Shown here piece after piece: positions 9,141-19,090 of a stretch of DNA of 64,000 nucleotides. The notes beneath the pieces were generated by a model that saw nothing but the letters and a program-made list of their open reading frames with translations, did not search any database and was not told the origin of the DNA. The DNA is taken from the NCBI RefSeq assembly GCF_016904945.1, contig NZ_JADIKF010000037.1, forward strand, positions 310,001 to 374,000. Reading direction: 5' to 3'. A program made the position numbers and the translations under genes. Every line of letters begins with the position of its first letter. The stretch's first letter is position 1. Source of the DNA: Dyella mobilis (GTDB lineage: Bacteria > Pseudomonadota > Gammaproteobacteria > Xanthomonadales > Rhodanobacteraceae).

Positions 9141-9644
9141 CTATCTCAGCCCCTGCATGGTCTTCTCCAGCAATCGCAGCAGCTCGGCTAGCTCGCCGGG
9201 CTCAAACGACCGGACGTAGTCGCTGAGCATGCCGCTGACGGCAGGCAGCACGGCCTCCACCAGCCGCGCACCCTCGTCGCTGAGTGTCACGATCACCTTG
9301 CGTCGGTCGCACTCGTGGGAATCGCGCGCGATCAAGCCCCTCCGCCCCAGCAGATGAAGAAACCGCGTGGTGTGACTGGGCGTCTCGCCGATCACCGCGT
9401 GCAGTTCCGTCGCCGGCATGGCCCGGCCCTCGCTGCCGTAGAGCGTGGTCATGATGTGATATTCGGGATAGCTGATATCCCACGCCTTCAACATCGCATT
9501 CGCGACACCGATGGCATGGGACACCACCAGCTTCATCATCCTGATCGCGATCACCCAATCCTTGGGAAATTCCGCCTGGCTGCACGAGATGCACGATAGA
9601 TTCCGATCGAGCTTGGCCAGTACATCGGATGATTTGGGGCACAT
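9141..9644 (-). CDS. MarR-family transcriptional regulator
   Basis: This 167-residue winged-helix regulator has a MarR-type core: dimerisation helix, then LKAWDISYPEYHIMTTLYGSEG, the recognition region TPSHTTRFLHLLGRRGLI, and the wing RDSHECDRRKVIVTLSDEG. An N-terminal stretch contains two closely spaced cysteines (CISC) that might sense oxidants, but this is speculation. No transporter or enzyme gene is adjacent, so its target is unclear; it may act on itself. About 340 non-coding bases separate it from the attenuated leu/ilv operon. Confidence 0.8.
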   Translation of the reverse strand: MCPKSSDVLAKLDRNLSCISCSQAEFPKDWVIAIRMMKLVVSHAIGVANAMLKAWDISYPEYHIMTTLYGSEGRAMPATELHAVIGETPSHTTRFLHLLGRRGLIARDSHECDRRKVIVTLSDEGARLVEAVLPAVSGMLSDYVRSFEPGELAELLRLLEKTMQGLR

Positions 9645-9827
9645 TTGAGAGCAGTTCTAAGGGAGCCATCCCTATCTTCATCGCTCAATGGCCACTCCGT
9701 TAATAAAGGAATGGTGCAAAGTCGTGTGGGCCTACACCGCGACGTAGTACTCACCTGACTTGCTACAAATCTTGAAGGCATGCGCCTCTATTAGCGGCCA
9801 CTAGTAGGAATACGACTCCGAAAATTT

Positions 9828-9841
9828 GTTTCTTATGAAAC
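9828..9841. promoter_or_regulatory. Small palindrome, possible operator
   Basis: GTTTC at 9828-9832 and GAAAC at 9837-9841 form an inverted repeat with a 4-nt spacer, with further weak symmetry outside it. It lies in the gap between the MarR-family gene and the leu/ilv promoter. MarR proteins often bind such sites, but the link is only positional. Confidence 0.25.
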
Positions 9842-9943
9842 GAAACTAACGAAATCACCCCTATCCGTTTGGACGTCCATCCTTCTAATCCCATCAAAAT
9901 CAACCGAAATCGACAGTTCGGAAAATTTCTCATAAAAAAAAGA

Positions 9944-9973
9944 TTGACACGGCGCAACAGCGTGCCGTACGGT
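9944..9973 (+). promoter_or_regulatory. Sigma70-like promoter of the leu/ilv operon
   Basis: A perfect TTGACA at 9944-9949 is followed after 18 bases by TACGGT at 9968-9973. An A/T-rich stretch just upstream (9920-9943) could act as an UP element. A start point near 9980 would place the leader peptide and attenuator at the head of the transcript. The -10 box is weak. Confidence 0.55.
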
Positions 9974-9980
9974 CAACGAC

Positions 9981-10118
9981 ATGCCGCAACGCAACAGCCA
10001 CCGCCACATGACCTGCGCGATCCGACCTCCCTCGGACATCGGCATGCTGCAGCTCGGCGGCCTCCTTCTTATTTCCCTTGTACTCGTACTCCTTATTACT
10101 AACGGAGGTGCGGGCTGA
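9981..10118 (+). CDS. leu/ilv leader peptide (attenuator control peptide)
   Basis: This is an open frame of up to 45 codons. Its second half reads LGGLLLISLVLVLLIT, where 11 of 16 residues are Leu, Val or Ile, then NGGAG and a stop. Ribosome stalling at these codons when charged Leu, Ile or Val tRNA is scarce would control the downstream terminator, as in known ilv and leu leaders. The true start may be the ATG at 9981, 10008 or 10044. The last gives a 24-residue peptide and is favoured if transcription begins near 9980, because the first ATG would then be leaderless. No strong ribosome site marks any of them. Confidence 0.8.
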   Translation: MPQRNSHRHMTCAIRPPSDIGMLQLGGLLLISLVLVLLITNGGAG

Positions 10119-10174
10119 GGGCGCGTGTCCAGGTAAAGCAAAACTAACCTAGATACCCCAAAGAACCCCGCACC
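10107..10174 (+). promoter_or_regulatory. Antiterminator pairing of the attenuator
   Basis: GGTGCGGG at 10107-10114, overlapping the end of the leader peptide, is an exact 8-bp complement of CCCGCACC at 10167-10174, which is the left arm of the terminator. The two pairings exclude each other. A ribosome that reaches the leader stop would cover the first arm and let the terminator form. One stalled on the Leu/Val/Ile run would leave it free. Confidence 0.72.
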
Positions 10175-10196
10175 CGACCAGGATGCGGGGTTTTTT
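10164..10196 (+). terminator. Rho-independent attenuator terminator upstream of leuA
   Basis: AACCCCGCA at 10164-10172 pairs with TGCGGGGTT at 10184-10192 across an 11-nt loop, and six T residues run from 10191 to 10196. This is a textbook intrinsic terminator lying 34 bases before the leuA start and after the leader peptide, so it is the attenuator. Confidence 0.88.
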
Positions 10197-10230
10197 GTTG
10201 CCCTCGGCACCACCCAAAACGGAGCCAGGC

Positions 10231-11880
10231 ATGACCACCGAAACAGCAGCATCGAACGACCAGGGCGAGCGCGCCGAAAGCGCCGAAGATCGCGTACGCA
10301 TCTTCGACACCACCCTGCGCGACGGCGAGCAGGCACCCGGTTTCTCCATGGACCGGCGGGCGAAATTGTGCATGGCACAAGCCCTGGAAGCCCTCGGCGT
10401 GGACATCCTGGAGGCCGGTTTTCCGCAGGCTTCGCCCGACGATTTCGCCGCCGTGGACGAAATCGCACGCACCTTGCGCAATACCACCGTGTGCGCACTG
10501 GCGCGATGTCAAAGCGGCGACATCGACACCGCCGCACGCGCACTGGAGCGCGCCAGGCATTCGCGCATTCACCTGTTCCTGTCTACCAGCCCGCTGCATC
10601 GCGAACACAAGCTCGGCATGAGCAAGCAGCAGGTGCTGGACACCGCCATCGCTTCCATCGAGCACGCACGCAAATACTGCGCCGACGTGGAATTCTCCGC
10701 CGAAGACGCGCTGCGCACCGAACCGGAATTCCTGGTTGAAATCTTCAGCGCCGCGATCGCCGCCGGCGCCAGCACGCTCAACGCTCCCGACACTGTGGGC
10801 TATACCACGCCCGCCGAAATGGTCGAGCTGTTCACCTATCTGCGCCGCAACGTGCGCGATGCCCACAAGGCGGTGTTTTCCAGCCATTGCCACGACGACC
10901 TGGGCATGGCCGTGGCCAACAGCCTGGCCGCGGTGAGCGCCGGCGCCCGGCAGGTGGAATGCACCATCAACGGCATCGGCGAACGTGCCGGCAATGCCGC
11001 GCTGGAAGAAATCGTGATGGCGCTGAAAGTGCGCGCGCCGCACTTCGGTCTGCACACGCGCATCGATACGCGCAAGCTGTTCCCCACTTCGCGCTTGCTG
11101 ACCCAGCTCACCGGCCAGGCCGTGCCGCGTAACAAGGCCGTGGTGGGCGACAACGCGTTTGCGCACGAGTCGGGCATCCATCAGCACGGCATGCTCAAGC
11201 ATCGCAGCACCTACGAAATCATGCGCCCGCAGGACGTCGGCATCGCCGAAACCACGCTGGTGCTGGGCAAGCATTCGGGCCGCCACGCTTTGCGCCAGCG
11301 CCTGGAAACGCTGGGCCACACGGTGGACGACGACGCCATGGAAGGGATCTTCAAGCGCTTCAAGGCGCTGGCAGACCGCAAGCGCGACATCCGCGACGAG
11401 GACCTGGAAGCCTTGGCCCTGGGCCAGGACCCGGATGCCGCCGGTCCCTGGCACATCACCCAGCTCACCACCAGCTCGCACCTGGGCAGCGGTGCATCGG
11501 CCACGGTGAAGCTGAGCCACGAAGACGGCCGCGAAGTCGGCGAGGCTGCCATCGGAGACGGCCCGGTGGACGCCGTGCTGCGCGCCATCGAACGCGCCAC
11601 CGGCACCGAGATGACGCTGACCCGCTTCAATGTCCGCGCGATCAGCGAAGGCGGCGACGCGCAGGGTCAGGCGCAAATGACTGCCCGCCACGCGCAACGC
11701 GACTGGAACGGCAGCAGCGTGAGCACCGACATCATCGAAGCCACCGCGCACGCCGCACTGGCCATCGTCAACCGCATCGAGCGCCAGGCCGAGCGCAGCA
11801 CGACCGATGAGTACAGCCAAGGCAGGCCGCTTTTTGACTCGCGCGCACGAGGACACGCGCAACAGGAGACCTCCGCATGA
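10231..11880 (+). CDS. leuA: 2-isopropylmalate synthase
   Basis: LeuA condenses acetyl-CoA with 2-oxoisovalerate, the first committed step to leucine. The 549-residue protein opens with RIFDTTLRDGEQAPGFSM, holding the catalytic Arg and a metal Asp. It continues with the HCHDDLGMAVANS metal histidines, GERAGNAALEE and the FAHESGIHQHGML subdomain, and ends with a regulatory domain that binds leucine in relatives (SGASATVKLSHEDG onward). The ATG at 10231 has GGAG nine bases upstream. It is the first structural gene after the attenuator, and its stop overlaps the ilvE start (ATGA). Confidence 0.96.
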   Translation: MTTETAASNDQGERAESAEDRVRIFDTTLRDGEQAPGFSMDRRAKLCMAQALEALGVDILEAGFPQASPDDFAAVDEIARTLRNTTVCALARCQSGDIDTAARALERARHSRIHLFLSTSPLHREHKLGMSKQQVLDTAIASIEHARKYCADVEFSAEDALRTEPEFLVEIFSAAIAAGASTLNAPDTVGYTTPAEMVELFTYLRRNVRDAHKAVFSSHCHDDLGMAVANSLAAVSAGARQVECTINGIGERAGNAALEEIVMALKVRAPHFGLHTRIDTRKLFPTSRLLTQLTGQAVPRNKAVVGDNAFAHESGIHQHGMLKHRSTYEIMRPQDVGIAETTLVLGKHSGRHALRQRLETLGHTVDDDAMEGIFKRFKALADRKRDIRDEDLEALALGQDPDAAGPWHITQLTTSSHLGSGASATVKLSHEDGREVGEAAIGDGPVDAVLRAIERATGTEMTLTRFNVRAISEGGDAQGQAQMTARHAQRDWNGSSVSTDIIEATAHAALAIVNRIERQAERSTTDEYSQGRPLFDSRARGHAQQETSA

Positions 11881-12812
11881 CCACGCCCTTCCTCTGGCAC
11901 AACGGCCGCATCAAGCCCTGGGCCGACGCCACCGTCCACGTCAGCACCCACGCGCTGCACTACGGCTCGTCGGTATTCGAGGGCGAGCGCGTGTACGCCA
12001 CGCCGGATGGCCCCGCGTATTTCCGCCTGGCCGATCACACGCAGCGCCTGTTCGAGTCGGCGCGCGTGTATGAAATCGACATCGGCTACAGCGAGGAACA
12101 AATCAACCAGGCCTGCCTGGAAGTGATTCGCGCCAACCGGATGGCCTCGGCTTATGTGCGACCCATCGTTTTTCGCGGCGCCGGCGGGCTCGGCGTTCTC
12201 CCCAGGGACGGCGCACCCGTCGACGTCGCGATCTTGGCGCTGGAATGGGGCGCATACCTTGGCGATGCCGCGGAAGTGGGCGCCGACGTGTGCGTGTCGT
12301 CCTGGCATCGCCCCGCGCCGAACACCATTCCCAGCTGGGCGAAGGCCGGTGGCAATTACCTGAGCAGCCAGTTGATCGGCCTGGAAGCGCGCCGCGGCGG
12401 ATTCGACGAAGGCATCGCGTTGGGCCACAACGGCCTGTTGAGCGAAGGCGCCGGCGAAAACCTGTTCCTGGTCAAGCGCGGCAAGCTGCTCACGCCGCCC
12501 TCCAGCGCCGGCATCTTGTCGGGCATCACGCGCGACACCGTCATCACGCTCGCCGGCGATCTGGGCATCGCCGTGGAAGAGCGCGATCTGCCGCGCGAAG
12601 CGCTGTACACCGCCGACGAAGTGTTCATGACCGGCACCGCGGCGGAAATCACCCCCGTGCGCTCGGTCGACCGCAAGCAGGTCGGAGAAGGCAAGCCCGG
12701 CCCGATCACGCGCACCTTGCGCGAGGCGTTCTTCGGCCTGTTCAACGGGCGCACCGCGGACCGCTACCACTGGCTGACACACGTAGAAAACGTCGAGGAG
12801 ATTGCAGCATGA
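11877..12812 (+). CDS. ilvE: Branched-chain amino acid aminotransferase
   Basis: This 311-residue class IV (fold type IV) PLP enzyme carries out the last step of Leu, Ile and Val synthesis. Characteristic segments are [16 protein letters not shown], the phosphate-contacting YVRPIVFRG, the PLP lysine in [10 protein letters not shown], and [13 protein letters not shown]. The start and stop codons overlap leuA and leuC by four bases, so translation is probably coupled. Confidence 0.95.
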   Translation: MTTPFLWHNGRIKPWADATVHVSTHALHYGSSVFEGERVYATPDGPAYFRLADHTQRLFESARVYEIDIGYSEEQINQACLEVIRANRMASAYVRPIVFRGAGGLGVLPRDGAPVDVAILALEWGAYLGDAAEVGADVCVSSWHRPAPNTIPSWAKAGGNYLSSQLIGLEARRGGFDEGIALGHNGLLSEGAGENLFLVKRGKLLTPPSSAGILSGITRDTVITLAGDLGIAVEERDLPREALYTADEVFMTGTAAEITPVRSVDRKQVGEGKPGPITRTLREAFFGLFNGRTADRYHWLTHVENVEEIAA

Positions 12813-14221
12813 GCGCTCGGACCCTGTTCGAGAAAATCTGGGCGTCGCACGTCGTCGCTGCCGAAACCGCCGATACGCCGGCAGTGATGTACATCGACCT
12901 GCACCTGGTGCACGAAGTGACGTCGCCCCAGGCGTTCAGCGAATTGCGTTCGCGCGGACTGAAACTGCGCCGGCCCGATCGCACGCTGGCAACGCTGGAT
13001 CACTCCACGCCTACCCTGCCCGCACAAGCCAATGGCGAGCGCCCCTATGCCAACGCCGAAGCCAAGGCACAGGTGGCGCAGTTGGAAGCCAACTGCCGCG
13101 AATTCGGCGTGCAGCTCTACGGCTGGGAAAGCAGCGACCGCGGCATCGTGCACGTGATCGGGCCGGAGCTCGGCGCCACCCAGCCCGGCATGACCATCGT
13201 CTGCGGCGACAGCCACACCTCCACGCATGGCGCGTTCGGCGCGCTGGCGTTCGGCATCGGCACCACCGAAGTCGGCCACGTGATGGCCACGCAGTGCCTG
13301 CTGCAACGCAAGCCCAAGACCTTCGCCATTCACGTCGACGGCCAGCTGCCGCGCGGCGTCGGCGCGAAGGATTTGATCCTGCACATCATCGGCGAGATCG
13401 GCGTGGACGGCGGCACCGGCCACGTCCTGGAATACCGCGGCGAAGCCATCGAAGCACTGTCGATGGAAGAACGCATGACGGTGTGCAACATGTCGATCGA
13501 AGCCGGTGCGCGCGCCGGACTGATCGCACCGGACGACACCACCTTCGCCTGGCTGAAAGGTCGCTCGCGTGCGCCGCAAGGCGCCGCCTGGGACGCCGCC
13601 GTACAACGCTGGCGCGACCTGCGCAGCGACGAAGGCGCCGTCTACGACCGCGAAGTGCGCATCGACGCCAGCCAGATCCGCCCCACCGTCACCTACGGCA
13701 CGCATCCGGGCATGGCCATCGCGATGGACAAGCCCGTTCCGGCGGCCCGCAACGCGGTGGAGCAGCGGGCGCTCGACTACATGCAGGCCAAGGCGAACCA
13801 GCCGATGCAAGGCACGTCGGTGGACGTGGTGTTCGTCGGCAGCTGTACCAACTCGCGCCTGTCGGACCTGCGCGAAGCCGCCAACGTCTTGCGCGGACGT
13901 CAAGTCGCCAAGGGCGTGCGCATGCTGGTAGTGCCCGGCTCCGAAGCGGTGCGCCGCGATGCCGAAAAAGAAGGCCTGCACGAAGTGTTTCTGGCCGCCG
14001 GCGCGGAATGGCGCATCCCCGGCTGCTCGATGTGCATCGCCATGAACGGCGACCTGGCGCAACCCGGCCAACTGGTGGTGAGCACCTCCAACCGCAACTT
14101 CGAAGGCCGCCAGGGCAAAGGTGCGCGCACGGTACTGGCAAGTCCCGCCACCGCCGCCGCGTCGGCGATCGCCGGCGCCATTGCCGACCCGCGCCAATAT
14201 TTCACGGAGGTGGCCGCATGA
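12809..14221 (+). CDS. leuC: 3-isopropylmalate dehydratase large subunit
   Basis: LeuC is the catalytic [4Fe-4S] subunit of isopropylmalate isomerase and works with LeuD. The 470-residue protein carries the aconitase-type cluster cysteines in GSCTNSR and GCSMC, with the [21 protein letters not shown] and [10 protein letters not shown] motifs of the family. An in-frame extension far upstream runs through ilvE and was rejected. The ATG overlaps the ilvE stop, and the gene overlaps leuD by four bases. Confidence 0.96.
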   Translation: MSARTLFEKIWASHVVAAETADTPAVMYIDLHLVHEVTSPQAFSELRSRGLKLRRPDRTLATLDHSTPTLPAQANGERPYANAEAKAQVAQLEANCREFGVQLYGWESSDRGIVHVIGPELGATQPGMTIVCGDSHTSTHGAFGALAFGIGTTEVGHVMATQCLLQRKPKTFAIHVDGQLPRGVGAKDLILHIIGEIGVDGGTGHVLEYRGEAIEALSMEERMTVCNMSIEAGARAGLIAPDDTTFAWLKGRSRAPQGAAWDAAVQRWRDLRSDEGAVYDREVRIDASQIRPTVTYGTHPGMAIAMDKPVPAARNAVEQRALDYMQAKANQPMQGTSVDVVFVGSCTNSRLSDLREAANVLRGRQVAKGVRMLVVPGSEAVRRDAEKEGLHEVFLAAGAEWRIPGCSMCIAMNGDLAQPGQLVVSTSNRNFEGRQGKGARTVLASPATAAASAIAGAIADPRQYFTEVAA

Positions 14222-14802
14222 AGCCCATCACTCGCATCCACTCGCGCACCGCGGTGCTGCACGACGAAAACATCGACACTGACCGCGTCATTCCCGCGCG
14301 CTTCCTCACCACCACCGAGCGCAGCGGCCTGGGCAAGTATTGCTTCCAGGATTGGCGCTATGCGCAGGACGGCAGCGACAACCCTGCCTTTCCGCTCAAC
14401 CAGCCCGAAGCGCGCGGCTGCGGCATCCTGGTGGCCGGCCGCAACTTCGGCTGCGGCTCTTCGCGCGAGCATGCGCCCTGGGCCTTGCTCGACTACGGCA
14501 TCCAGGCCGTGCTGTGCAGCGAGATCGCCGACATCTTCCGCGGCAACGCGCTGAAGAACGGCCTGCTCGCCATCGTGCTCGATGAAGCCGAGCACCGCTG
14601 GCTGCTGCAAAACCCCGGCATCGAACTTTCCATCGACGTGCGCGAGCAAGTGATCCAGCTTCCCGACGGCGGCCACATCCGCTTTCAGCTGGAACCGTTC
14701 GCGCGGCATTGCCTGCTCAACGGCGTCGACCAGCTCGGCTTTCTGCTCCAGCACGCCGAAGCCATCACCCATTACGAACAGCAACAGGAGAAGGCGGCAT
14801 GA
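14218..14802 (+). CDS. leuD: 3-isopropylmalate dehydratase small subunit
   Basis: LeuD forms the swivelling small subunit of isopropylmalate isomerase. The 194-residue protein has the signature [13 protein letters not shown] near the start and [17 protein letters not shown] in the middle, both typical of bacterial LeuD. The usual length is about 200 residues, so it is complete. It overlaps leuC at the front and leuB at the back by four bases each, which suits the 1:1 LeuC-LeuD complex. Confidence 0.96.
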   Translation: MKPITRIHSRTAVLHDENIDTDRVIPARFLTTTERSGLGKYCFQDWRYAQDGSDNPAFPLNQPEARGCGILVAGRNFGCGSSREHAPWALLDYGIQAVLCSEIADIFRGNALKNGLLAIVLDEAEHRWLLQNPGIELSIDVREQVIQLPDGGHIRFQLEPFARHCLLNGVDQLGFLLQHAEAITHYEQQQEKAA

Positions 14803-15890
14803 AGGCTCGCATCGTTACCCTGCCCGGCGACGGCGTAGGTCCGGAAGTTACCGACGCGGCCGTGGCCGTACTGCAAGCCGTTGCCGAGCGCAGCGGGCAC
14901 ACGTTCGAGTTTGCATCGCATGCGATCGGCGGTTGCGCCATCGATGCCACCGGCGAACCGTTGCCGGCCGCCACGCTGGAAGCGTGCAAGAAGGCCGATG
15001 CGGTGTTCCTCGGTGCGGTCGGCGGTCCGAAGTGGTCCGACCCGCAGGCCAAGGTTCGCCCGGAACAGGGCTTGCTGGCATTGCGTGCCGGACTGGGCGT
15101 GTTCGCCAACCTGCGTCCGCTGCAGGTGCACCCTGCCTTGGCCGCGCTGTCGCCGCTGAAGAATGAAAAGCTGAAGAACGTCGACGTGCTGTTCGTGCGC
15201 GAACTGACCGGCGGCGCGTACTTCGGCGCCAAGACGCGCACCACCGATACCGCCACCGACGAATGCAAATACACCGTCGCGGAAGTCGAGCGCGTCACCC
15301 GTCGCGCCTTCGAGCTGGCGCGCGAACGCCGCCAGCACGTCACCTCGGTGGACAAGGCCAACGTGCTGGAAACCTCGCGCCTGTGGCGCAGCACGGTTAC
15401 GCGCGTTGCCGCCGAGTATCCGGACGTGAAGCTGGAGCATCAGCTGGTGGACTCGATGGCGATGCTGCTGTTGACCCAGCCGGCCCGTTACGACGTGATC
15501 GTTACCGAGAACCTGTTCGGCGACATCCTTACCGACGAAGCCGCCGCATTGGCCGGTTCGCTCGGCTTGTTGCCGTCGGCGTCGCTGGGCGAAGGCAAGG
15601 TCGGCCTGTACGAACCCATCCACGGTTCCGCACCGGATATCGCCGGCAAGAACGTTGCCAATCCGCTGGGCGCCATCCTCTCCGCGGCATTGCTGCTGCG
15701 CCACTCGCTGGAGCTGGAAATCGAAGCCACCACCATCGAGGCGGCCGTTGCACACGTCTTGAACTACGGCCCGCACAGCCGCGACATCGGCGGCACGGCC
15801 AGCACCAGCGAGATGCGCGACGCCGTGATCGCGGCACTGGATGAAGTGGCCACGCCCGCCTTTTTGTGCGGTCTGCGTGCGTGCGGCTGA
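14799..15890 (+). CDS. leuB: 3-isopropylmalate dehydrogenase
   Basis: This 363-residue NAD-dependent beta-decarboxylating dehydrogenase is the third leucine-specific enzyme. The N-terminus ARIVTLPGDGVGPEV, the substrate-binding segment LFVRELTGGAYFG, the metal aspartates in ENLFGDILTDEAAALAGSLG, and the NAD-site YEPIHGSAPDIAGKNVANP are all intact. The last few residues (FLCGLRACG) differ from the usual tail but add only a short extension. It begins within the leuD stop and is followed after 11 bases by ilvD. Confidence 0.96.
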   Translation: MKARIVTLPGDGVGPEVTDAAVAVLQAVAERSGHTFEFASHAIGGCAIDATGEPLPAATLEACKKADAVFLGAVGGPKWSDPQAKVRPEQGLLALRAGLGVFANLRPLQVHPALAALSPLKNEKLKNVDVLFVRELTGGAYFGAKTRTTDTATDECKYTVAEVERVTRRAFELARERRQHVTSVDKANVLETSRLWRSTVTRVAAEYPDVKLEHQLVDSMAMLLLTQPARYDVIVTENLFGDILTDEAAALAGSLGLLPSASLGEGKVGLYEPIHGSAPDIAGKNVANPLGAILSAALLLRHSLELEIEATTIEAAVAHVLNYGPHSRDIGGTASTSEMRDAVIAALDEVATPAFLCGLRACG

Positions 15891-15901
15891 GCGAGGATAC
15901 G

Positions 15902-17614
15902 ATGCGTAGCGATCTCATCAAAACCGGACCCGACCGCGCACCGGCGCGCGCCATGCTGCGCGCCACCGGCCTCAAGGATGGCGACATCACCAAGCCGCTG
16001 GTCGCGGTGGTGCACACCTGGTCCAACGTCAGCCCGTGCAACCTCAACTTGCGCGAATTGGCCGAACACGTTTCCGCCGGCATCCGCGCCGCAGGCGGTA
16101 CGCCGATCGAATTTAACACCATTGCGGTGACCGACGGCATCGCCATGGGTACGCCGGGCATGCGGGCATCGCTGATCAGCCGCGAGGTGATCACCGATTC
16201 GATCGAGCTGGCCGTGGACGGCCACTGCCTCGACGCGATGGTGGTGCTGTGCGGCTGCGACAAGACCATTCCCGCCGCAGCGATGGCCATGGCGCGCCTG
16301 AACATTCCCGCGGTCGCGCTATACGGCGGCAGCATTGCGCACGGCAACCACAACGATCACCCCATCACCATCCAGCAGGTGTTCGAAGCGGTCGGCGCAT
16401 ACGGTGCGGGCAAGATCGACGATGCCGAACTCACCGCCGTGGAAAAGGATGCCTGCCCGGGCGCCGGCGCCTGCGGCGGCCAGTTCACCGCCAACACCAT
16501 GGCGATGGTGTTGCAGACGCTGGGCCTGTCGCCGATGGGCTTCAACGACATTCCCGCCACCCATCCGGCCAAGGCGCATGCCGCTTTCCGCTGCGGCGAA
16601 CTGGTGATGGATTGCCTGCGCGAGCAGCGTAAGCCGCTGGACATGCTCAACGTCACCGCGTTCCGCAATGCCGCGCGCATGGTGGCCGCCACCGCGGGCT
16701 CCACCAACGCGGTGCTGCACTTGCTGGCGATCGCTCGCGAAGCGAACGTGCCGTGGACGATCGAGGATTTCGAACCGGCTTCGGTGCACACGCCGGTGAT
16801 CGCCGACCTGATGCCCGGCGGGCGCTATACCGCGGTCGAACTGTTCGGCGCCGGTGGCAGTGCGCGCGTGGCGCAGGAACTGATCGCCGCCGGCATGCTG
16901 GACGATGCGCTTACCGTGACCGGCCGCAGCCTGTACGACGAATGCGCCAAGGCACCGCGCGCCGAACAACAGGATGTGGTGCATCCGGTCGGCAAGCCGC
17001 TGAAGCCGCGCGGCGGCTATTCGATCCTGTACGGCAATCTCGCGCCGGAAGGCTGCATCCTGAAACTGGCCGGCAAGGACACCAACCATTTCGAAGGCGT
17101 TGCACGCGTATTCGAAAGCGAGGAAGAAGCCTTCGCCGCCGTGCAGGGCGGCAAGATCCAGCCCGGCGACGTGATCGTGATCCGCAACGAAGGCCCCGCC
17201 GGCGGCCCCGGCATGCGCGAGATGCTCGGCGTCACCGCCGCGCTGGTCGGCCGCGGTCTTGGCAACGACGTGGGATTGATCACCGATGGCCGCTTCTCCG
17301 GCGCCACGCACGGCTTCATGGTCGGCCACATCGCTCCCGAAGCCGCACGCGGCGGTCCGATCGCGCTGCTGCGCGATGGCGACCGCATCTTCATCGACGG
17401 CGATCGGCGCGAGCTGCGCACCGACGCCGACCTGGAAAGCCGCCGCGCCAGCTGGCAGGCCCCGCCAGCGAAAGTCACCCACGGCGCGCTCGCCAAATAC
17501 GCACGCCTGGTGGGCTCCGCTTCCGACGGTGCCACCACCCAACTTCGCGACACCGCTTCATCCCCCTCTTCCATCCAACGACACACGTCAGAAAAAGCAG
17601 GAGTTACCGCATGA
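15902..17614 (+). CDS. ilvD: Dihydroxy-acid dehydratase
   Basis: IlvD dehydrates 2,3-dihydroxy acids in both the Val/Leu and Ile branches with an iron-sulfur cluster. The 570-residue protein has the cluster cysteines in [19 protein letters not shown] and [16 protein letters not shown], and the [21 protein letters not shown] signature near the C-terminus. The C-terminal 30 residues (SASDGATTQ onward) are polar and poorly conserved. The ATG at 15902 was chosen at the family N-terminus [19 protein letters not shown]. Its stop overlaps the ilvC start. Confidence 0.96.
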   Translation: MRSDLIKTGPDRAPARAMLRATGLKDGDITKPLVAVVHTWSNVSPCNLNLRELAEHVSAGIRAAGGTPIEFNTIAVTDGIAMGTPGMRASLISREVITDSIELAVDGHCLDAMVVLCGCDKTIPAAAMAMARLNIPAVALYGGSIAHGNHNDHPITIQQVFEAVGAYGAGKIDDAELTAVEKDACPGAGACGGQFTANTMAMVLQTLGLSPMGFNDIPATHPAKAHAAFRCGELVMDCLREQRKPLDMLNVTAFRNAARMVAATAGSTNAVLHLLAIAREANVPWTIEDFEPASVHTPVIADLMPGGRYTAVELFGAGGSARVAQELIAAGMLDDALTVTGRSLYDECAKAPRAEQQDVVHPVGKPLKPRGGYSILYGNLAPEGCILKLAGKDTNHFEGVARVFESEEEAFAAVQGGKIQPGDVIVIRNEGPAGGPGMREMLGVTAALVGRGLGNDVGLITDGRFSGATHGFMVGHIAPEAARGGPIALLRDGDRIFIDGDRRELRTDADLESRRASWQAPPAKVTHGALAKYARLVGSASDGATTQLRDTASSPSSIQRHTSEKAGVTA

Positions 17615-18624
17615 GTACCGCTACCACCGAAACGCTCGCCAAGGCGCGCATCGCCGTCCTCGGCTACGGCAGCCAGGGCCGCGCCCACGCCCTCAACCTG
17701 AAAGACTCCGGCCTGGATGTCGTGGTTGGCCTGCGCCCCAACGGTCCGACCTGGAGCAAGGCCGTGGCTGACGGCTTTCACGTGGTCGAAGCGGCCGAAG
17801 CCGTGCGCGGCGCGGACCTCGTCGCCGTGCTGACGCCGGACATGGTGCAGCCCGCGCTGTACAAGCAGGCCATCGAGCCGAACATCAAGCCGGGCGCCGC
17901 ACTGCTGTTCGCGCACGGCTTGAACGTGCACTTCAAGATGATCGAGCCGCGCAGCGATATCGATGTGGTGCTGGTTGCGCCGAAAGGTCCGGGCGCATTG
18001 GTCCGCACTGAATACGAACGCGGCCGCGGCGTGCCCTGCATCTACGCCGTGCATCAGGACGTGAGCGGTCACGCCGAAGAAAAGGCCACCGCTTACGCCG
18101 CCGGCCTGGGTGGCGCACGCGCGATGCTGATCAAGACCGACTTCAAGGAAGAAACCGAAACCGATCTGTTCGGCGAGCAGGCCGTGCTGTGCGGCGGCGC
18201 CAGCGAACTGGTGATCAAGGGCTTCGAGACCCTGATCGAAGCCGGCTACCAGCCCGAGATCGCCTATTACGAAGTGCTGCACGAACTGAAGTTGATCGTG
18301 GATCTGTTCTACGAAGGCGGCATCACCAAGATGCTGGAGTTCGTCTCCGAGACCGCGCAGTACGGCGACTATGTCAGCGGCCCGCGCGTGATCGACGCCG
18401 GCACCAAGGAGCGCATGAAGGCGGTGCTGAAAGACATCCAGGACGGCACCTTCACGCGCAACTGGGTCGCCGAATACCAGGCCGGCCTGCCGAACTACAA
18501 GAAGTGGAAGCAGGCCGACCTGGATCATCCGATCGAGCAGGTCGGTGCACAACTTCGCGCACGCATGGCATGGCTGCAGAGCGGCAGCAAGGCGGCGCAA
18601 CCGGCTTTGAAGAAGGCAGGTTAA
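17611..18624 (+). CDS. ilvC: Ketol-acid reductoisomerase (NADP, class I)
   Basis: The 337-residue length marks the short class I form. A Rossmann nucleotide site [17 protein letters not shown] opens the protein. AHGLNVHF and the magnesium ligands in [13 protein letters not shown] and [18 protein letters not shown] follow. The enzyme isomerises and reduces acetolactate and acetohydroxybutyrate made by IlvGM. The ATGA overlap with ilvD suggests translational coupling. A ribosome site GCAGGAG lies nine bases upstream. Confidence 0.96.
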   Translation: MSTATTETLAKARIAVLGYGSQGRAHALNLKDSGLDVVVGLRPNGPTWSKAVADGFHVVEAAEAVRGADLVAVLTPDMVQPALYKQAIEPNIKPGAALLFAHGLNVHFKMIEPRSDIDVVLVAPKGPGALVRTEYERGRGVPCIYAVHQDVSGHAEEKATAYAAGLGGARAMLIKTDFKEETETDLFGEQAVLCGGASELVIKGFETLIEAGYQPEIAYYEVLHELKLIVDLFYEGGITKMLEFVSETAQYGDYVSGPRVIDAGTKERMKAVLKDIQDGTFTRNWVAEYQAGLPNYKKWKQADLDHPIEQVGAQLRARMAWLQSGSKAAQPALKKAG

Positions 18625-18634
18625 ATCCATGCGG

Positions 18635-18670
18635 CGCTCTCCTTCCCCCCCATCCTCCGGCGGGAGAGCG
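18635..18670. repeat. Intercistronic hairpin between ilvC and the VOC gene
   Basis: CGCTCTCC at 18635-18642 is exactly complementary to GGAGAGCG at 18663-18670 across a C-rich loop. No T run follows, so it is more likely to tune mRNA stability or processing within the operon than to stop transcription. Confidence 0.45.
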
Positions 18671-18699
18671 TCGCATGGTCCTCTACGGGAAATCAGTCG

Positions 18700-19014
18700 A
18701 TGAAACGTTTTCACATTGCGCTTGCCGTTCGCGACCTCGATGCATCCATCGCCGACTACAACGCGCGCCTCGGCCAGCAACCGAACGCCGTGGTGAGTGG
18801 CAAGTACGCGATGTGGCGCACGGACCTGCTGAATTTCTCGATCAATCAGAACCCCGAACGTGCCGGTGAGCTACGGCACGTCGGTTTTGAAGATGACGGC
18901 GCGGAAGGCTTTACCAGTACCTCCGATGTCAATGGCATCGAATGGGAACATTTTTCGAGCACCGCTCAGGACGAGCGGATCGTGGCGATGTACGGCGTAC
19001 CCGTGAACGCCTGA
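18700..19014 (+). CDS. Small VOC-superfamily (glyoxalase-like) protein inside the ilv operon
   Basis: The 104-residue protein has one vicinal-oxygen-chelate fold unit: FHIALAVRDLDASIADYNARLGQQP, then LLNFSINQNP, GELRHVGFEDDG and a short IEWEHFSS ending. Possible metal ligands are His5, the histidine in LRHVGF and a late glutamate, as in other VOC enzymes. It sits in the same direction between ilvC and ilvG, so it is probably transcribed with them. No role in branched-chain synthesis is established; detoxifying a reactive intermediate is only a guess. Confidence 0.65.
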   Translation: MKRFHIALAVRDLDASIADYNARLGQQPNAVVSGKYAMWRTDLLNFSINQNPERAGELRHVGFEDDGAEGFTSTSDVNGIEWEHFSSTAQDERIVAMYGVPVNA

Positions 19015-19090
19015 TGCGCAACGCCTGCCTGCATTGCTCCACAACAAACAAGAACGCGACACGCGCTTTGCAAACCACCAAGGGAACGAC

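Noticed and set aside
12245..12808. Upstream in-frame extension of leuC through ilvE
   Set aside because: It is Arg-rich shadow sequence; the conserved LeuC N-terminus starts at 12809 with a four-base overlap of ilvE.
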